Of a stretch of 64,000 nt of DNA, positions 16,782-24,328 are shown in pieces. This DNA comes from Streptacidiphilus sp. ASG 303 (lineage in GTDB: Bacteria; Actinomycetota; Actinomycetes; Streptomycetales; Streptomycetaceae): the NCBI RefSeq assembly GCF_020991365.1, contig NZ_JAJLRA010000008.1:1-64000 (forward strand). The letters run 5' to 3'. The notes beneath the pieces were generated by a model that had not been told where the DNA came from, did no database searches, and was given only the letters and a program-made list of their open reading frames with translations. Both the position numbers and the translations under genes were made by a program. Positions within the stretch are counted from its first letter, which is position 1; every line of letters begins with the position of its first letter.

Positions 16782-17740
16782 GGTGTGCCCCCGGGGGTGC
16801 GGTGCGGTCCGTCGTGGCGGGTGCGGGAGCCGTCCGGGGGCCGGCCGCCGCGCCGGGCGCGGGTGCCCGCGGTGTCCTGCGGGCCCTGCGGGCCCTGCGG
16901 GTCCTGCCGCGCGTACGGGCCCTGCTGCTCGTACGGGTCCTGCCGGTCCTGCGGGGGCCGTGCTGCGTCCGGCCCGCCGGCGGCGGCGCCGTGCGCGCCG
17001 CCGGGGCCGGGGTCGAAGCGGTAGCCGACGCCCCAGACGGTGGCGATCAGGCGCGGCCCGGCCGGGTCGTCCTCGACCTTCTCCCGCAGCCGCCGCACGT
17101 GGACGGTGACGGTCGACAGGTCCCCGAACTCCCACCCCCAGACCCGGCGCATCAGCTCCTCCCGGGAGAAGACCCGGCCCGGGTGCCGCAGCAGGAAGGA
17201 GAGGAGGTCGAACTCCCGCACGGTCAGGGCGAGTTCGCGCCCGTCGCGGAAGGCGCGGCGGGCCGCCGGGTCGACGGCCACGCCGCCCGCCGCCAGCAGC
17301 TGCGGGAGGGCGTCCGCCGCGGCGCGCGGCGCCGCCGTGCGCCGCAGCACCGACCCCACCCGCAGCACCAGCTCGCGCGGGCTGAACGGCTTGGTGACGT
17401 AGTCGTCGGCGCCCAGCTCCAGGCCGAGGATGCGGTCGGCCTCGTCGCCGCGCGCGGTCAGCATCACCACCGGCAGCGGCGGGCGGCCCCCATCCGCGTC
17501 CGCGGCGCGCAGCCTGCGGCAGACCTCCATGCCGTCCAGCCCGGGCAGCATCAGGTCCAGTACCACCAGCGACGGCCGTTGCGCGGCCGCGGCGGCGAGG
17601 GCGGCCGGTCCGTCGGCGGCCCGGTCGACGGTGTACCCGGCGCGGGCCAGGTAGCCGGCGACGACCTCCGCGACGGTGGGGTCGTCGTCGACGACCAGGA
17701 TCCGCGGGCCGGCGGCGCCGGGATCGCTCTGCTCGGTCAT
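16778..17740 (-). CDS. OmpR-family response regulator
   Basis: A 320-residue regulator. In the receiver domain ILVVDDD supplies the acidic pair, LDLMLPGLDG the phospho-acceptor (Asp62) and KPFSPREL the conserved Lys. It is followed by a winged-helix domain ending ATVWGVGYRF. A tail of about 70 residues, rich in Pro, Gln, Asp and Gly, is unusual for the family. There is no Shine-Dalgarno sequence; TAGACT lies 7 bases before the ATG, so the mRNA is probably leaderless. A CTCCTTACGGAAG element 72 bases upstream suggests autoregulation. Confidence 0.94.
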   Translation of the reverse strand: MTEQSDPGAAGPRILVVDDDPTVAEVVAGYLARAGYTVDRAADGPAALAAAAAQRPSLVVLDLMLPGLDGMEVCRRLRAADADGGRPPLPVVMLTARGDEADRILGLELGADDYVTKPFSPRELVLRVGSVLRRTAAPRAAADALPQLLAAGGVAVDPAARRAFRDGRELALTVREFDLLSFLLRHPGRVFSREELMRRVWGWEFGDLSTVTVHVRRLREKVEDDPAGPRLIATVWGVGYRFDPGPGGAHGAAAGGPDAARPPQDRQDPYEQQGPYARQDPQGPQGPQDTAGTRARRGGRPPDGSRTRHDGPHRTPGGTP

Positions 17741-17799
17741 GCGGCCGAGTCTAGGACGGGCCGTGTCCGGAAGATCCGGATTGGTCAGGACCGGTAGGA

Positions 17800-17812
17800 C
17801 TTCCGTAAGGAG
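17800..17812 (-). promoter_or_regulatory. CTCCTTACGGAAG regulon element, divergent promoter
   Basis: Read on the minus strand, CTCCTTACGGAAG begins 72 bases before the response regulator ATG and is followed 11 bases on by AGTCCTACCGG, an imperfect second copy. It sits between the response regulator and the divergent GT2-TIGR04282 gene (GTG at 17855) and could serve both. Confidence 0.65.
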
Positions 17813-17854
17813 TGGTGGCGGCTTTTGCGGCCTTTGCGCTCGTAGCGTGGCAGG

Positions 17855-19285
17855 GTGACCGCATCCCACCCGACCGGACCGGCCCCCGCGGCCCCGGTGG
17901 ACGTCGTCCTGCCCTGCCTCGACGAGGCCGGGGCGCTGCCGTGGGTCCTGGAGCGCATCCCCGCCGGCTGGCGGCCCCTCGTCGTCGACAACGGCTCCAC
18001 CGACGGCTCGGCCGCCCTCGCCCGCTCCCTCGGCGCCACCGTCGTCCACGAGCCCCGCCGCGGGTTCGGCGCCGCCTGCCACGCCGGGCTCCTGGCTGCC
18101 ACCGCCGACGTCGTCTGCTTCCTCGACTGCGACGCCTCCCTCGACCCCGGCCAGCTCCACCGGGTCGCCGACCCCGTCCGGGAGGGCCGCGCCGACCTCG
18201 TCCTCGGCCGCCGCGTCCCCGCCGGGCGCGGCGCCTGGCCCCTGCACGCCCGCCTCGCCAACGCCGAACTGGCCCGCCGGCTGCGCCGCCGCACCGGCGC
18301 GCCGCTCCGCGACCTCGGCCCGATGCGCGCCGCCCGCCGCGAGGCGCTGCTCGCCCTCGCCCAGCGCGACCGCCGCTCCGGCTACCCGCTGGAGACGGTC
18401 CTGTCCGCCGCCGCCCTCGGCTGGCGCATCGGCGAGGTGCCGGTCGACTACCGGCCGCGCGCCGGGCGCTCCAAGGTCACCGGCACCCTGCGCGGTACCC
18501 GGCAGGCCGTCGCCGACATGCGGCGGGTGCTCGCCCGCACCGGGCAGCCGCCCGTCACCGGCACCCTGCTGGTGGTCGCCAAGGAGCCGGTGCCGGGCCG
18601 GGTCAAGACCCGGCTCTGCCCGCCCTGCACCCCGGAGCAGGCCGCCCGCCTCGCCGCCGACGCCCTCGCCGACACCCTCGCCACCGGCCTGCGGCTGCCC
18701 GTGCGGCGCCGGGTGCTGGTGCTGGACGGCCGGCCCGGCCCGTGGCTGCCCGCCGGCTGGGAGGTCGTCCCCCAGTGCGGGGGCGGGCTCGACCGGCGGC
18801 TGGCCGCCGCGTTCGCCGCCGCCGACCCGGGGCTGCCGGCGCTGCTCGTCGGCATGGACACCCCCCAGCTCACCCCGGCCCTGCTCGCCCCCGCCCTCGG
18901 CCCGGAGGCGTGGCGGGACCGCGACGCCTGGTACGGGCCGGCGGCCGACGGCGGTTTCTGGGCGCTCGGCCTGGCCCGGCCGGACGCGGCGGCCGCCCGG
19001 CGGCTGCTGGAGGGCGTGCCGATGTCGGTGCCGGACACCGGCGCGGAGCTGCTGCGGCGGCTCGGCGGCGAGGGGCTGCGCACCGGACTGCTGCCGCAGC
19101 TGGCCGACGTGGACACCGCTGCGGAGGCGGAGGAGGTCGCGGCGCTGGCTCCCGGGACGCGGTTCGCCGCGGGCTGGCGCGGGCTGTGCGGTGCGCAGGC
19201 GGCGGACGGTCCGGCGGCGGGCCCTGCGGCGGCCGCGGGCCGTCCGGCGGTGCCGGCGGGTCCGGCGGGTCCGGGGAGCGGCTGA
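17855..19285 (+). CDS. GT2 glycosyltransferase - TIGR04282/DUF2064 fusion
   Basis: A 476-residue two-domain protein. Residues 15-225 form a GT-A family 2 glycosyltransferase: VVLPCLDEAGAL, DNGSTDGS and the metal motif CFLDCDAS. Residues from about 235 form a TIGR04282 (DUF2064) domain: LLVVAKEPVPGRVKTRL, LLVGMDTPQL and GPAADGGFWALGL. The first domain resembles polyprenyl-phosphate sugar transferases and the second resembles nucleotidyl- or glycosyltransferases from arsenosugar-type clusters. The last 35 residues are Ala/Gly/Pro-rich. It is probably leaderless, with TAGCGT 6 bases before the GTG. The next gene starts one base after its stop. Confidence 0.9.
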   Translation: MTASHPTGPAPAAPVDVVLPCLDEAGALPWVLERIPAGWRPLVVDNGSTDGSAALARSLGATVVHEPRRGFGAACHAGLLAATADVVCFLDCDASLDPGQLHRVADPVREGRADLVLGRRVPAGRGAWPLHARLANAELARRLRRRTGAPLRDLGPMRAARREALLALAQRDRRSGYPLETVLSAAALGWRIGEVPVDYRPRAGRSKVTGTLRGTRQAVADMRRVLARTGQPPVTGTLLVVAKEPVPGRVKTRLCPPCTPEQAARLAADALADTLATGLRLPVRRRVLVLDGRPGPWLPAGWEVVPQCGGGLDRRLAAAFAAADPGLPALLVGMDTPQLTPALLAPALGPEAWRDRDAWYGPAADGGFWALGLARPDAAAARRLLEGVPMSVPDTGAELLRRLGGEGLRTGLLPQLADVDTAAEAEEVAALAPGTRFAAGWRGLCGAQAADGPAAGPAAAAGRPAVPAGPAGPGSG

Positions 19286-19286
19286 G

Positions 19287-20048
19287 ATGGGGTGGACGGA
19301 CACGGGGGCGGACGCCGCCGGCGGCGGCCCCGCCGCGGGCGGACCGGGCGGGCCGGTACGGGTCCGGGCGGACGGCGGCGCGGACGGCGGGGCGGCCGCC
19401 CGGCCGCCCCGGCCCTGGATCGACGACCCGTTCGCCGCGGCCCTGCGGGCGGGCTGCGGCCCGCTCTGGCTGCGGCGCGCCGACGGCGGCCGCCACCGGC
19501 TGGAGGTGGAGCGCTGGTGCGCCCCGCCGGACGCCGCCGACCGGTCCGTCCTCGGCCGCTGCGCGGCCGGTCCCGGTCCGGTCCTGGACGTCGGGTGCGG
19601 GCCCGGGCGGCTCGTCGCGGAGCTCATGGCCTCGGGCGTCCCGGCGCTGGGCGTGGACGTGGTGCCGGCCGCCGTCGCGCGCACCCGCGGGCTCGGGGGC
19701 TCGGCGCTGCGGCGGTCGGTGTTCGACCGGCTGCCGGGGGAGGGCCGCTGGTCCGCGGTGCTGCTGATCGACGGCAACCTCGGCATCGGCGGCGACCCGG
19801 CCGCACTCCTCGGCCGCGGCGCGGCCCTGCTGGCCCCGGGCGGGCGGCTGATCGCCGAGGTGGACCGGTCGGACGCGGACGAGCGGGTCGAGGTGTGCGT
19901 CGAGGACGGGCAGGGACGCCGCGGCACCCCGTTCCGCTGGGCCCGGCTCGGACTGCGGGCGGCGGTGCGGGAGGGGGTCCGGGCGGGTCTGCGGGTGGCG
20001 GAGGCGTGGGACTGCGGTGCGCGGCGGTTCGTGACGCTGGAGCGGTGA
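19287..20048 (+). CDS. class I SAM-dependent methyltransferase
   Basis: A 253-residue protein with a low-complexity Gly/Ala N-terminus of about 45 residues. A methyltransferase domain follows: VLDVGCGPGRLVAELMASG is the SAM-binding motif I, then VDVVPAA and VLLIDGNLGIGGDPAALL. The acceptor is unknown. GGGGAG lies 8 bases before the ATG. It follows the fusion glycosyltransferase by one base and is surely co-transcribed, so it may methylate the product of that pathway. Confidence 0.9.
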   Translation: MGWTDTGADAAGGGPAAGGPGGPVRVRADGGADGGAAARPPRPWIDDPFAAALRAGCGPLWLRRADGGRHRLEVERWCAPPDAADRSVLGRCAAGPGPVLDVGCGPGRLVAELMASGVPALGVDVVPAAVARTRGLGGSALRRSVFDRLPGEGRWSAVLLIDGNLGIGGDPAALLGRGAALLAPGGRLIAEVDRSDADERVEVCVEDGQGRRGTPFRWARLGLRAAVREGVRAGLRVAEAWDCGARRFVTLER

Positions 20049-20170
20049 CGCGGCGAGCGGTGAAGGGGCGAGCGGCGACGGGCCGAACGATGGCGGGGCG
20101 GCGGGGCCGCGCGGGGTGACGCGGGGCCGGGACGGGGGCCGGCGCGGGTCGGCGGCGCGTACGGCGGCGG

Positions 20171-20205
20171 CCGCCCGCGCGCCCCGGGTCGGGGTGCGCG
20201 GGCGG
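20171..20205. terminator. hairpin between convergent genes
   Basis: A 15-bp stem with one mismatch (arms 20171-20185 and 20191-20205, loop GGGTC) lies between the methyltransferase and the convergent MFS transporter genes and should terminate both transcripts. Confidence 0.7.
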
Positions 20206-20279
20206 TCGGTGGGGGTGCCGGCCCGGAGCGGTCCGGGCGGCGCGAGGCCGGGACGGGGGCCGGTGCGGGCCGGTCCGTG

Positions 20280-21506
20280 TCAGCGGCGGGCGCCGGTGAG
20301 GGGGGCGTCCGGCACGGGGTGGTCGGCGACCGGTGCGACGGCGGCGGCGCGGCGGGTGCGGCGGGTGCGGCGCTCCAGTCCGGCGGAGACCGCCGTGGCG
20401 GCCAGGGCCGCGACGGCGAGGGCGGCGCCGATCCAGTTGGGCGAGGTGTACCCGTGGCCGCCCTCGATGGCGAGGCCGCCGAGGTAGGCGCCGCCCGCGT
20501 TGCCGAGGTTGAAGGCGGCGATGTTGGCCGCGGAGGCGAGGGTGGGGGCGCCCTCGGCCTGCTGCATCACCCGGGTCTGCAGCGGTGGCACGGTGGCGAA
20601 GCCGGCTGCGCCGAAGAACAGGATGGTGACGGCGGCGAGCGGCTTGCTGTGGGCGGTGGCGGTGAAGACGACGAGGATCACGGCGAGGGCGCTCAGCACC
20701 ACGTACAGGGTGGGCATCAGCGCGCGGTCCGCGGCGCGGCCGCCGGCCAGGTTGCCCGCGAACAGGCCGACGCCGAACAGGACCAGCAGCCAGGTCACGG
20801 TGGACGGGGCGAAGCCGGTGACGTCGGTCATCATCGGGGCGATGTAGGTGAAGGAGGCGAAGACGCCGCCGAAGCCGAGCGCGGTCATCGCCAGCGCCAG
20901 CCACACCTGGGGGCGCCGGAAGGCCGCCAGTTCGCGGCGCAGCCGGGCGTCGGGGTCGCCGGGGCTGTTCGGCACGAGGGCGGCGATGCCCGCGAGGCCG
21001 ACCACGCCGAGCCCGGCGACGACCCAGAAGGTCGAGCGCCAGCCGAGGTGCTGGCCGAGCAGGGTGCCCATCGGCACGCCCAGGACGTTGGCGACGGTGA
21101 GGCCGGTGAACATCAGGGCGATGGCGCCGGCCCGCTTGGCGGGGGCGACCAGGTCGGCGGCGACGACCGCGCCGACGCCGAAGAACGCGCCGTGGGAGAG
21201 GGCGGCGACGACCCGGCCCGCCATGAGCAGCCCGTAGGTCGGGGCGAGGGCGGAGAGCAGGTTGCCGGCGATGAAGAGGACCATCAGCCCGAGCAGGACG
21301 TGCTTGCGGGGCCGCCGGGTCACCAGGGCGGTGAGCAGCGGCGCGCCGACGACCACGCCGAGGGCGTAGCCGGAGATCAGGAGCCCGGCGGTCGGGATGG
21401 AGACCGCGAAGTCGCCGGCCACCTCCGGCAGCAGGCCCATGATGACGAACTCGGTGGTGCCGATGCCGAAGGCGCTGATGGCCAGCGCCAGCAGGGCGAG
21501 AGGCAT
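20280..21506 (-). CDS. MFS transporter, AraJ/PbuE-like
   Basis: A 408-residue transporter with 12 predicted helices. LALAISAFGIGTTEFVIMGLLPEVA is the typical opening of the AraJ/YdhP-like drug exporter group, and LAGGRAADRALMP is a motif-A-like loop. The start at 21506 (MPLALLAL) is preferred over the upstream ATG because GGAAGG lies 9 bases before it. The gene is divergent from a MarR regulator with a perfect inverted repeat between them, which suggests inducible efflux. Confidence 0.92.
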   Translation of the reverse strand: MPLALLALAISAFGIGTTEFVIMGLLPEVAGDFAVSIPTAGLLISGYALGVVVGAPLLTALVTRRPRKHVLLGLMVLFIAGNLLSALAPTYGLLMAGRVVAALSHGAFFGVGAVVAADLVAPAKRAGAIALMFTGLTVANVLGVPMGTLLGQHLGWRSTFWVVAGLGVVGLAGIAALVPNSPGDPDARLRRELAAFRRPQVWLALAMTALGFGGVFASFTYIAPMMTDVTGFAPSTVTWLLVLFGVGLFAGNLAGGRAADRALMPTLYVVLSALAVILVVFTATAHSKPLAAVTILFFGAAGFATVPPLQTRVMQQAEGAPTLASAANIAAFNLGNAGGAYLGGLAIEGGHGYTSPNWIGAALAVAALAATAVSAGLERRTRRTRRAAAVAPVADHPVPDAPLTGARR

Positions 21507-21561
21507 GGGGTGGGACCTTCCGTGGGGGTGCATCGGGTTTTTCGAAAGCGTCTAAGGCGCT

Positions 21562-21578
21562 TCTGCAATAGTTGCAGA
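21562..21578. promoter_or_regulatory. MarR operator
   Basis: TCTGCAA-TAG-TTGCAGA is a perfect 7-bp inverted repeat with a 3-base spacer, between the divergent MFS and MarR genes. It has the size and TTGCA half-site typical of MarR-family operators and probably controls both promoters. Confidence 0.8.
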
Positions 21579-21631
21579 CGCGTTCTATGTAAGCACGCGG
21601 GTAAGCTGGACGCAAAGGGAGGAGGATGCAG

Positions 21632-22165
21632 ATGGGCATCGCCGACGACGCGGCCGAGGTCCGCGCCCAGGGGTGGCGCACCCTCGCCGCACTGCACGGC
21701 CGGATCGAGGACGCGCTGGAGAAGGCCCTGCAGCGCGCCCACGACCTGTCCGTCGTGGAGTACACCGTGCTGGACGCCCTCGGCCGCCAGGACGGCTGGC
21801 ACATGCGCATGCAGCAGCTCGCCCGCGCCGTGGTGCTCAGCCAGAGCGCCACCACCCGCCTGGTCACCCGGCTGGAGGACCGCGGCCTGCTCGCCCGCTA
21901 CCTGTGCGACACCGACCGCCGCGGCATCTACACCGAGGTCACCGAGGCCGGGCGCGCCCTGCTGGAGGCCGCCCGCCCCACCCACGACGACGCGCTCGCC
22001 CGCGCCCTCGCCGACGCCGCCGACCTGCCCGAGCTGGCGCCCCTGGTCGACGCGCTCGCCGCCCTGCCCGCGGTCCCCGCGGTCCCCGCGGCATCGGCGT
22101 CCGGAGTTGGGGCGTCCGGGGCCGGGGGGTCCCGGCCGGCAGGGGCTTCCGCGGCGACCCGCTGA
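21632..22165 (+). CDS. MarR family transcriptional regulator
   Basis: A 177-residue regulator. LSVVEYTVLDALGR, then MQQLARAVVLSQSATTRLVTRLEDRGLLARY, form the winged helix-turn-helix, and the wing carries DRRGIYTEVTEAGR. The last 35 residues are low-complexity Ala/Gly. The second ATG (21632) is favoured because GGGAGGAGG lies 6 bases upstream; an ATG at 21626 abuts that site. It probably represses itself and the divergent exporter through the 21562-21578 palindrome. Confidence 0.93.
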   Translation: MGIADDAAEVRAQGWRTLAALHGRIEDALEKALQRAHDLSVVEYTVLDALGRQDGWHMRMQQLARAVVLSQSATTRLVTRLEDRGLLARYLCDTDRRGIYTEVTEAGRALLEAARPTHDDALARALADAADLPELAPLVDALAALPAVPAVPAASASGVGASGAGGSRPAGASAATR

Positions 22166-22177
22166 GCGGCCGCGGAG

Positions 22178-22213
22178 CCGGGGGGCTCTGCGTGGCCGGG
22201 GGGCTCTGCGTGG
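22178..22213 (+). repeat. 18-bp tandem repeat, two copies
   Basis: CCGGGGGGCTCTGCGTGG occurs twice in perfect tandem just after the MarR stop codon and directly before a hairpin. It is non-coding and was probably made by slippage. Confidence 0.85.
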
Positions 22214-22244
22214 CCTGGGGCGTCCCGCTGCGGGGCGCCCCAGG
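22214..22244. terminator. hairpin between convergent genes
   Basis: A 9-bp stem CCTGGGGCG / CGCCCCAGG, with further pairing possible inside the loop, lies between the MarR gene and the convergent membrane protein gene. It is a likely bidirectional terminator. Confidence 0.6.
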
Positions 22245-22350
22245 CGTTGCGCGGCGGCGGGCCCGGGCCCTGTGCCCCGCGGGCGGCGGCGCGCCGCCCC
22301 GGCGGACGGCGTCCCGTGCCCGACCGCCCCGGCGGGCGGCCGACCCCGCG

Positions 22351-23061
22351 TCAGTCCGTGCGGCGGCGCCCGCCCGCCCCTGCCGCGCCGCGCCGGGCCG
22401 CGCCCCGGCGGCGCACCGCCCGCAGCAGGACCACGGCGGCGGTCGCCGCCGCCACCGCGGCCAGGCAGGCCAGCCACCCGCGCAGGTAGTCCAGCGGCAG
22501 CAGCGACGGATTGCCGTGGTCCTCGCCGCTGCGCAGCAGCACCGGCAGCGCGACGGCGGTGAGGGCGGCGGCCGTCAGCAGCCCCGCCCGCACCGGGCCG
22601 CGCAGCCACGGCGGCAGCAGGCGACCGGTGGCCAGGCCCGCGAGCAGCACCAGCGGCACCCACACGCCGTCGTGCAGCACCACGGCGGCCACCGCCCAGC
22701 GGACGACGCCGAGCGGCTCGTGGACGTACGGGTCGCCCAGCAGCCCGGCCACGCCGTAGCCGGTCACGGCCAGTCCGGCCGCGCCCACTGCGGCGCGCAG
22801 CGCACGGGCCGCGGGGCCGGCGGGCCGGCCGTGGACGGCCGGGGCGCGGCCGGGTTCCCGCTCGTCGGCCTGCCCGTGTGCGTGGGTGCGTGCCTGCTCG
22901 CGTGCCCGTACCCGTGCCCGTGCCCGTTCCTGGTCCCGTGCCTGGGCGGGTCCGGTCCCGGGGGATCCGGCGGGCCGTCCCGGCCGGGCGGCCGGGTCCG
23001 CGGGGTGCGGACGGTCCGGCTCCGGCCCGGGCCCCGGCGGGTCCGGGCGTCCGGTGCTCAC
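22351..23061 (-). CDS. hypothetical membrane protein
   Basis: A 236-residue protein. The first 75 residues are hydrophilic and rich in Pro, Arg, Gln and Glu. Four hydrophobic segments follow, among them LRAAVGAAGLAVTGYGVAGL, VLLAGLATGRLL and LACLAAVAAATAAVVLLRAV. No family is recognised. Its GTG overlaps the stop of the molybdopterin oxidoreductase gene (GTGA), so the two products are made together and this may be a membrane partner of that enzyme. Confidence 0.75.
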   Translation of the reverse strand: MSTGRPDPPGPGPEPDRPHPADPAARPGRPAGSPGTGPAQARDQERARARVRAREQARTHAHGQADEREPGRAPAVHGRPAGPAARALRAAVGAAGLAVTGYGVAGLLGDPYVHEPLGVVRWAVAAVVLHDGVWVPLVLLAGLATGRLLPPWLRGPVRAGLLTAAALTAVALPVLLRSGEDHGNPSLLPLDYLRGWLACLAAVAAATAAVVLLRAVRRRGAARRGAAGAGGRRRTD

Positions 23062-24215
23062 GACAGGACCTCCAGACGGGTGACCCACTTGGTCTGCAGC
23101 ACGCCCGGCCGGTTCGGCGCGATGAGCCGCGCGGGCCGGCCGTGGTCGGCGGCCAGGTCCTCGCCGTCGATGCGCAGCGCCAGCAGGGTCAGCGGGTCGC
23201 TGGCGTAGTGCGGGCCCAGCTCGGTCACGCCGTACGGGCCGCGGTCCGGCGAGACCACCCGCACCCGGGACGACGCGGGCGCCCCGGCCCGCTCCAGCAG
23301 GTCGCGCACCCGCACCCCGGACCAGCGCGCGGACGCGCTCCACCCCTCCACGCAGGCGATCGGCAGCTCGGCCTCGTACTGCGGCATCGCCCGCAGCTCC
23401 GCGAGCGTCACCTCGTACGGCCGCGGCCCCAGCACCCGCAGCCGCCAGGCGGCGGTGTCCACGGACGCGGTGCCGGCCTGGGCCGCGGTGCGGTTCACCG
23501 GCAGGCCCTGCGGGCCGATGTCCGGCCGGCGCGGGGCCAGCAGGTCGAGCCGCCGCAGCCCGGGGACGGTCTGGCCCGCCGTCACGGCGGTGACCGCGCC
23601 GACCGCCGCCCCCACGGCCAGCAGGAACCGCCGCCGGTCCGCGCCCCCGTCCCGCGGCGACGGCCGCCGCCAGTGCGCGGCGATCAGCGGTGCCTTGGCG
23701 GCGACGTGCAGCAGCAGGCCGCCGATCGCGATCCACGCCGCCCAGTAGTGCGTCTGCCGGAACGGGAACGGCCACGGGTACCACTGCGCCGTGTTGAGCA
23801 GCCCGGTGAAGAGCTCCAGCAGTGCGGCGGCGACCAGCAGGCCGACGCCCAGCCGCTCCGCCGCCTGTACCGGGCCGCGGGCCGGCGGCCAGGCGAACAG
23901 CCGCGGGTAGACCGTCCACAGCTTGGCGCCGAGCAGCGGGATCGCGGCGATGCCGCTGACCACGTGCAGGCCCTGGGTGATCCGGTACCCCTGGACGGGA
24001 CGGCTCGGCAGGCCGTCGCGCAGCCAGTCCGGCGGCTGCTGGAGCACGTGGCTGAGCAGTCCGGTGGCGAAGCAGACGGTGAAGGCCGCCGCCAGCCACC
24101 GGCCCAGCACGACGGCGGTGCGCGGGTCGTGCAGCCGCTCGCTGAAGGCGCCCTCCCGGAACGGGCCGCGGCGCAGCCGCCCGGGAGGGGCCGGCATCCG
24201 GAGGTCGAGTCGCAT
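23058..24215 (-). CDS. molybdopterin oxidoreductase with cytochrome-b-like membrane domain
   Basis: A 385-residue fusion. Residues 33-180 hold four transmembrane helices with histidines at 56, 84, 156 and 170 that could bind b-type haem. Residues 194-199 (RRRFLL), followed by a hydrophobic stretch, look like an internal twin-arginine signal and fifth helix. Residues 225-385 form a sulfite-oxidase-type molybdopterin domain with IACVEGWSASARWSGV, where Cys288 should bind molybdenum. The protein would pass electrons between the membrane and an outer-face active site, much as MsrP and MsrQ do as two proteins. TGTGAT lies 6 bases before the ATG. Confidence 0.9.
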   Translation of the reverse strand: MRLDLRMPAPPGRLRRGPFREGAFSERLHDPRTAVVLGRWLAAAFTVCFATGLLSHVLQQPPDWLRDGLPSRPVQGYRITQGLHVVSGIAAIPLLGAKLWTVYPRLFAWPPARGPVQAAERLGVGLLVAAALLELFTGLLNTAQWYPWPFPFRQTHYWAAWIAIGGLLLHVAAKAPLIAAHWRRPSPRDGGADRRRFLLAVGAAVGAVTAVTAGQTVPGLRRLDLLAPRRPDIGPQGLPVNRTAAQAGTASVDTAAWRLRVLGPRPYEVTLAELRAMPQYEAELPIACVEGWSASARWSGVRVRDLLERAGAPASSRVRVVSPDRGPYGVTELGPHYASDPLTLLALRIDGEDLAADHGRPARLIAPNRPGVLQTKWVTRLEVLS

Positions 24216-24257
24216 GGGTCCATCACACCGCCGCGCGGTGCGAAAAGGGCGATGCGG

Positions 24258-24270
24258 CACCTTACGGAAT
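24258..24270 (+). promoter_or_regulatory. CACCTTACGGAAT regulon element
   Basis: CACCTTACGGAAT begins 71 bases before the ATG of the GT87-like gene and 43 bases before the start of the divergent molybdopterin oxidoreductase. It shares CCTTACGGAA exactly with the element at the response regulator promoter. Confidence 0.62.
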
Positions 24271-24328
24271 GCGGACACCGCGCCGCGCCGGGGACCCGGC
24301 CGGCGTGCACGGTGCGAGGGTGGTGGCC

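Noticed and set aside
16778-19927. A 1049-codon open frame on the minus strand extending upstream from the response regulator
   Set aside because: Long antisense frames are normal in very GC-rich DNA. The upstream part is antisense to the glycosyltransferase and methyltransferase genes and has no domain; the regulator clearly begins at MTEQS (17740).
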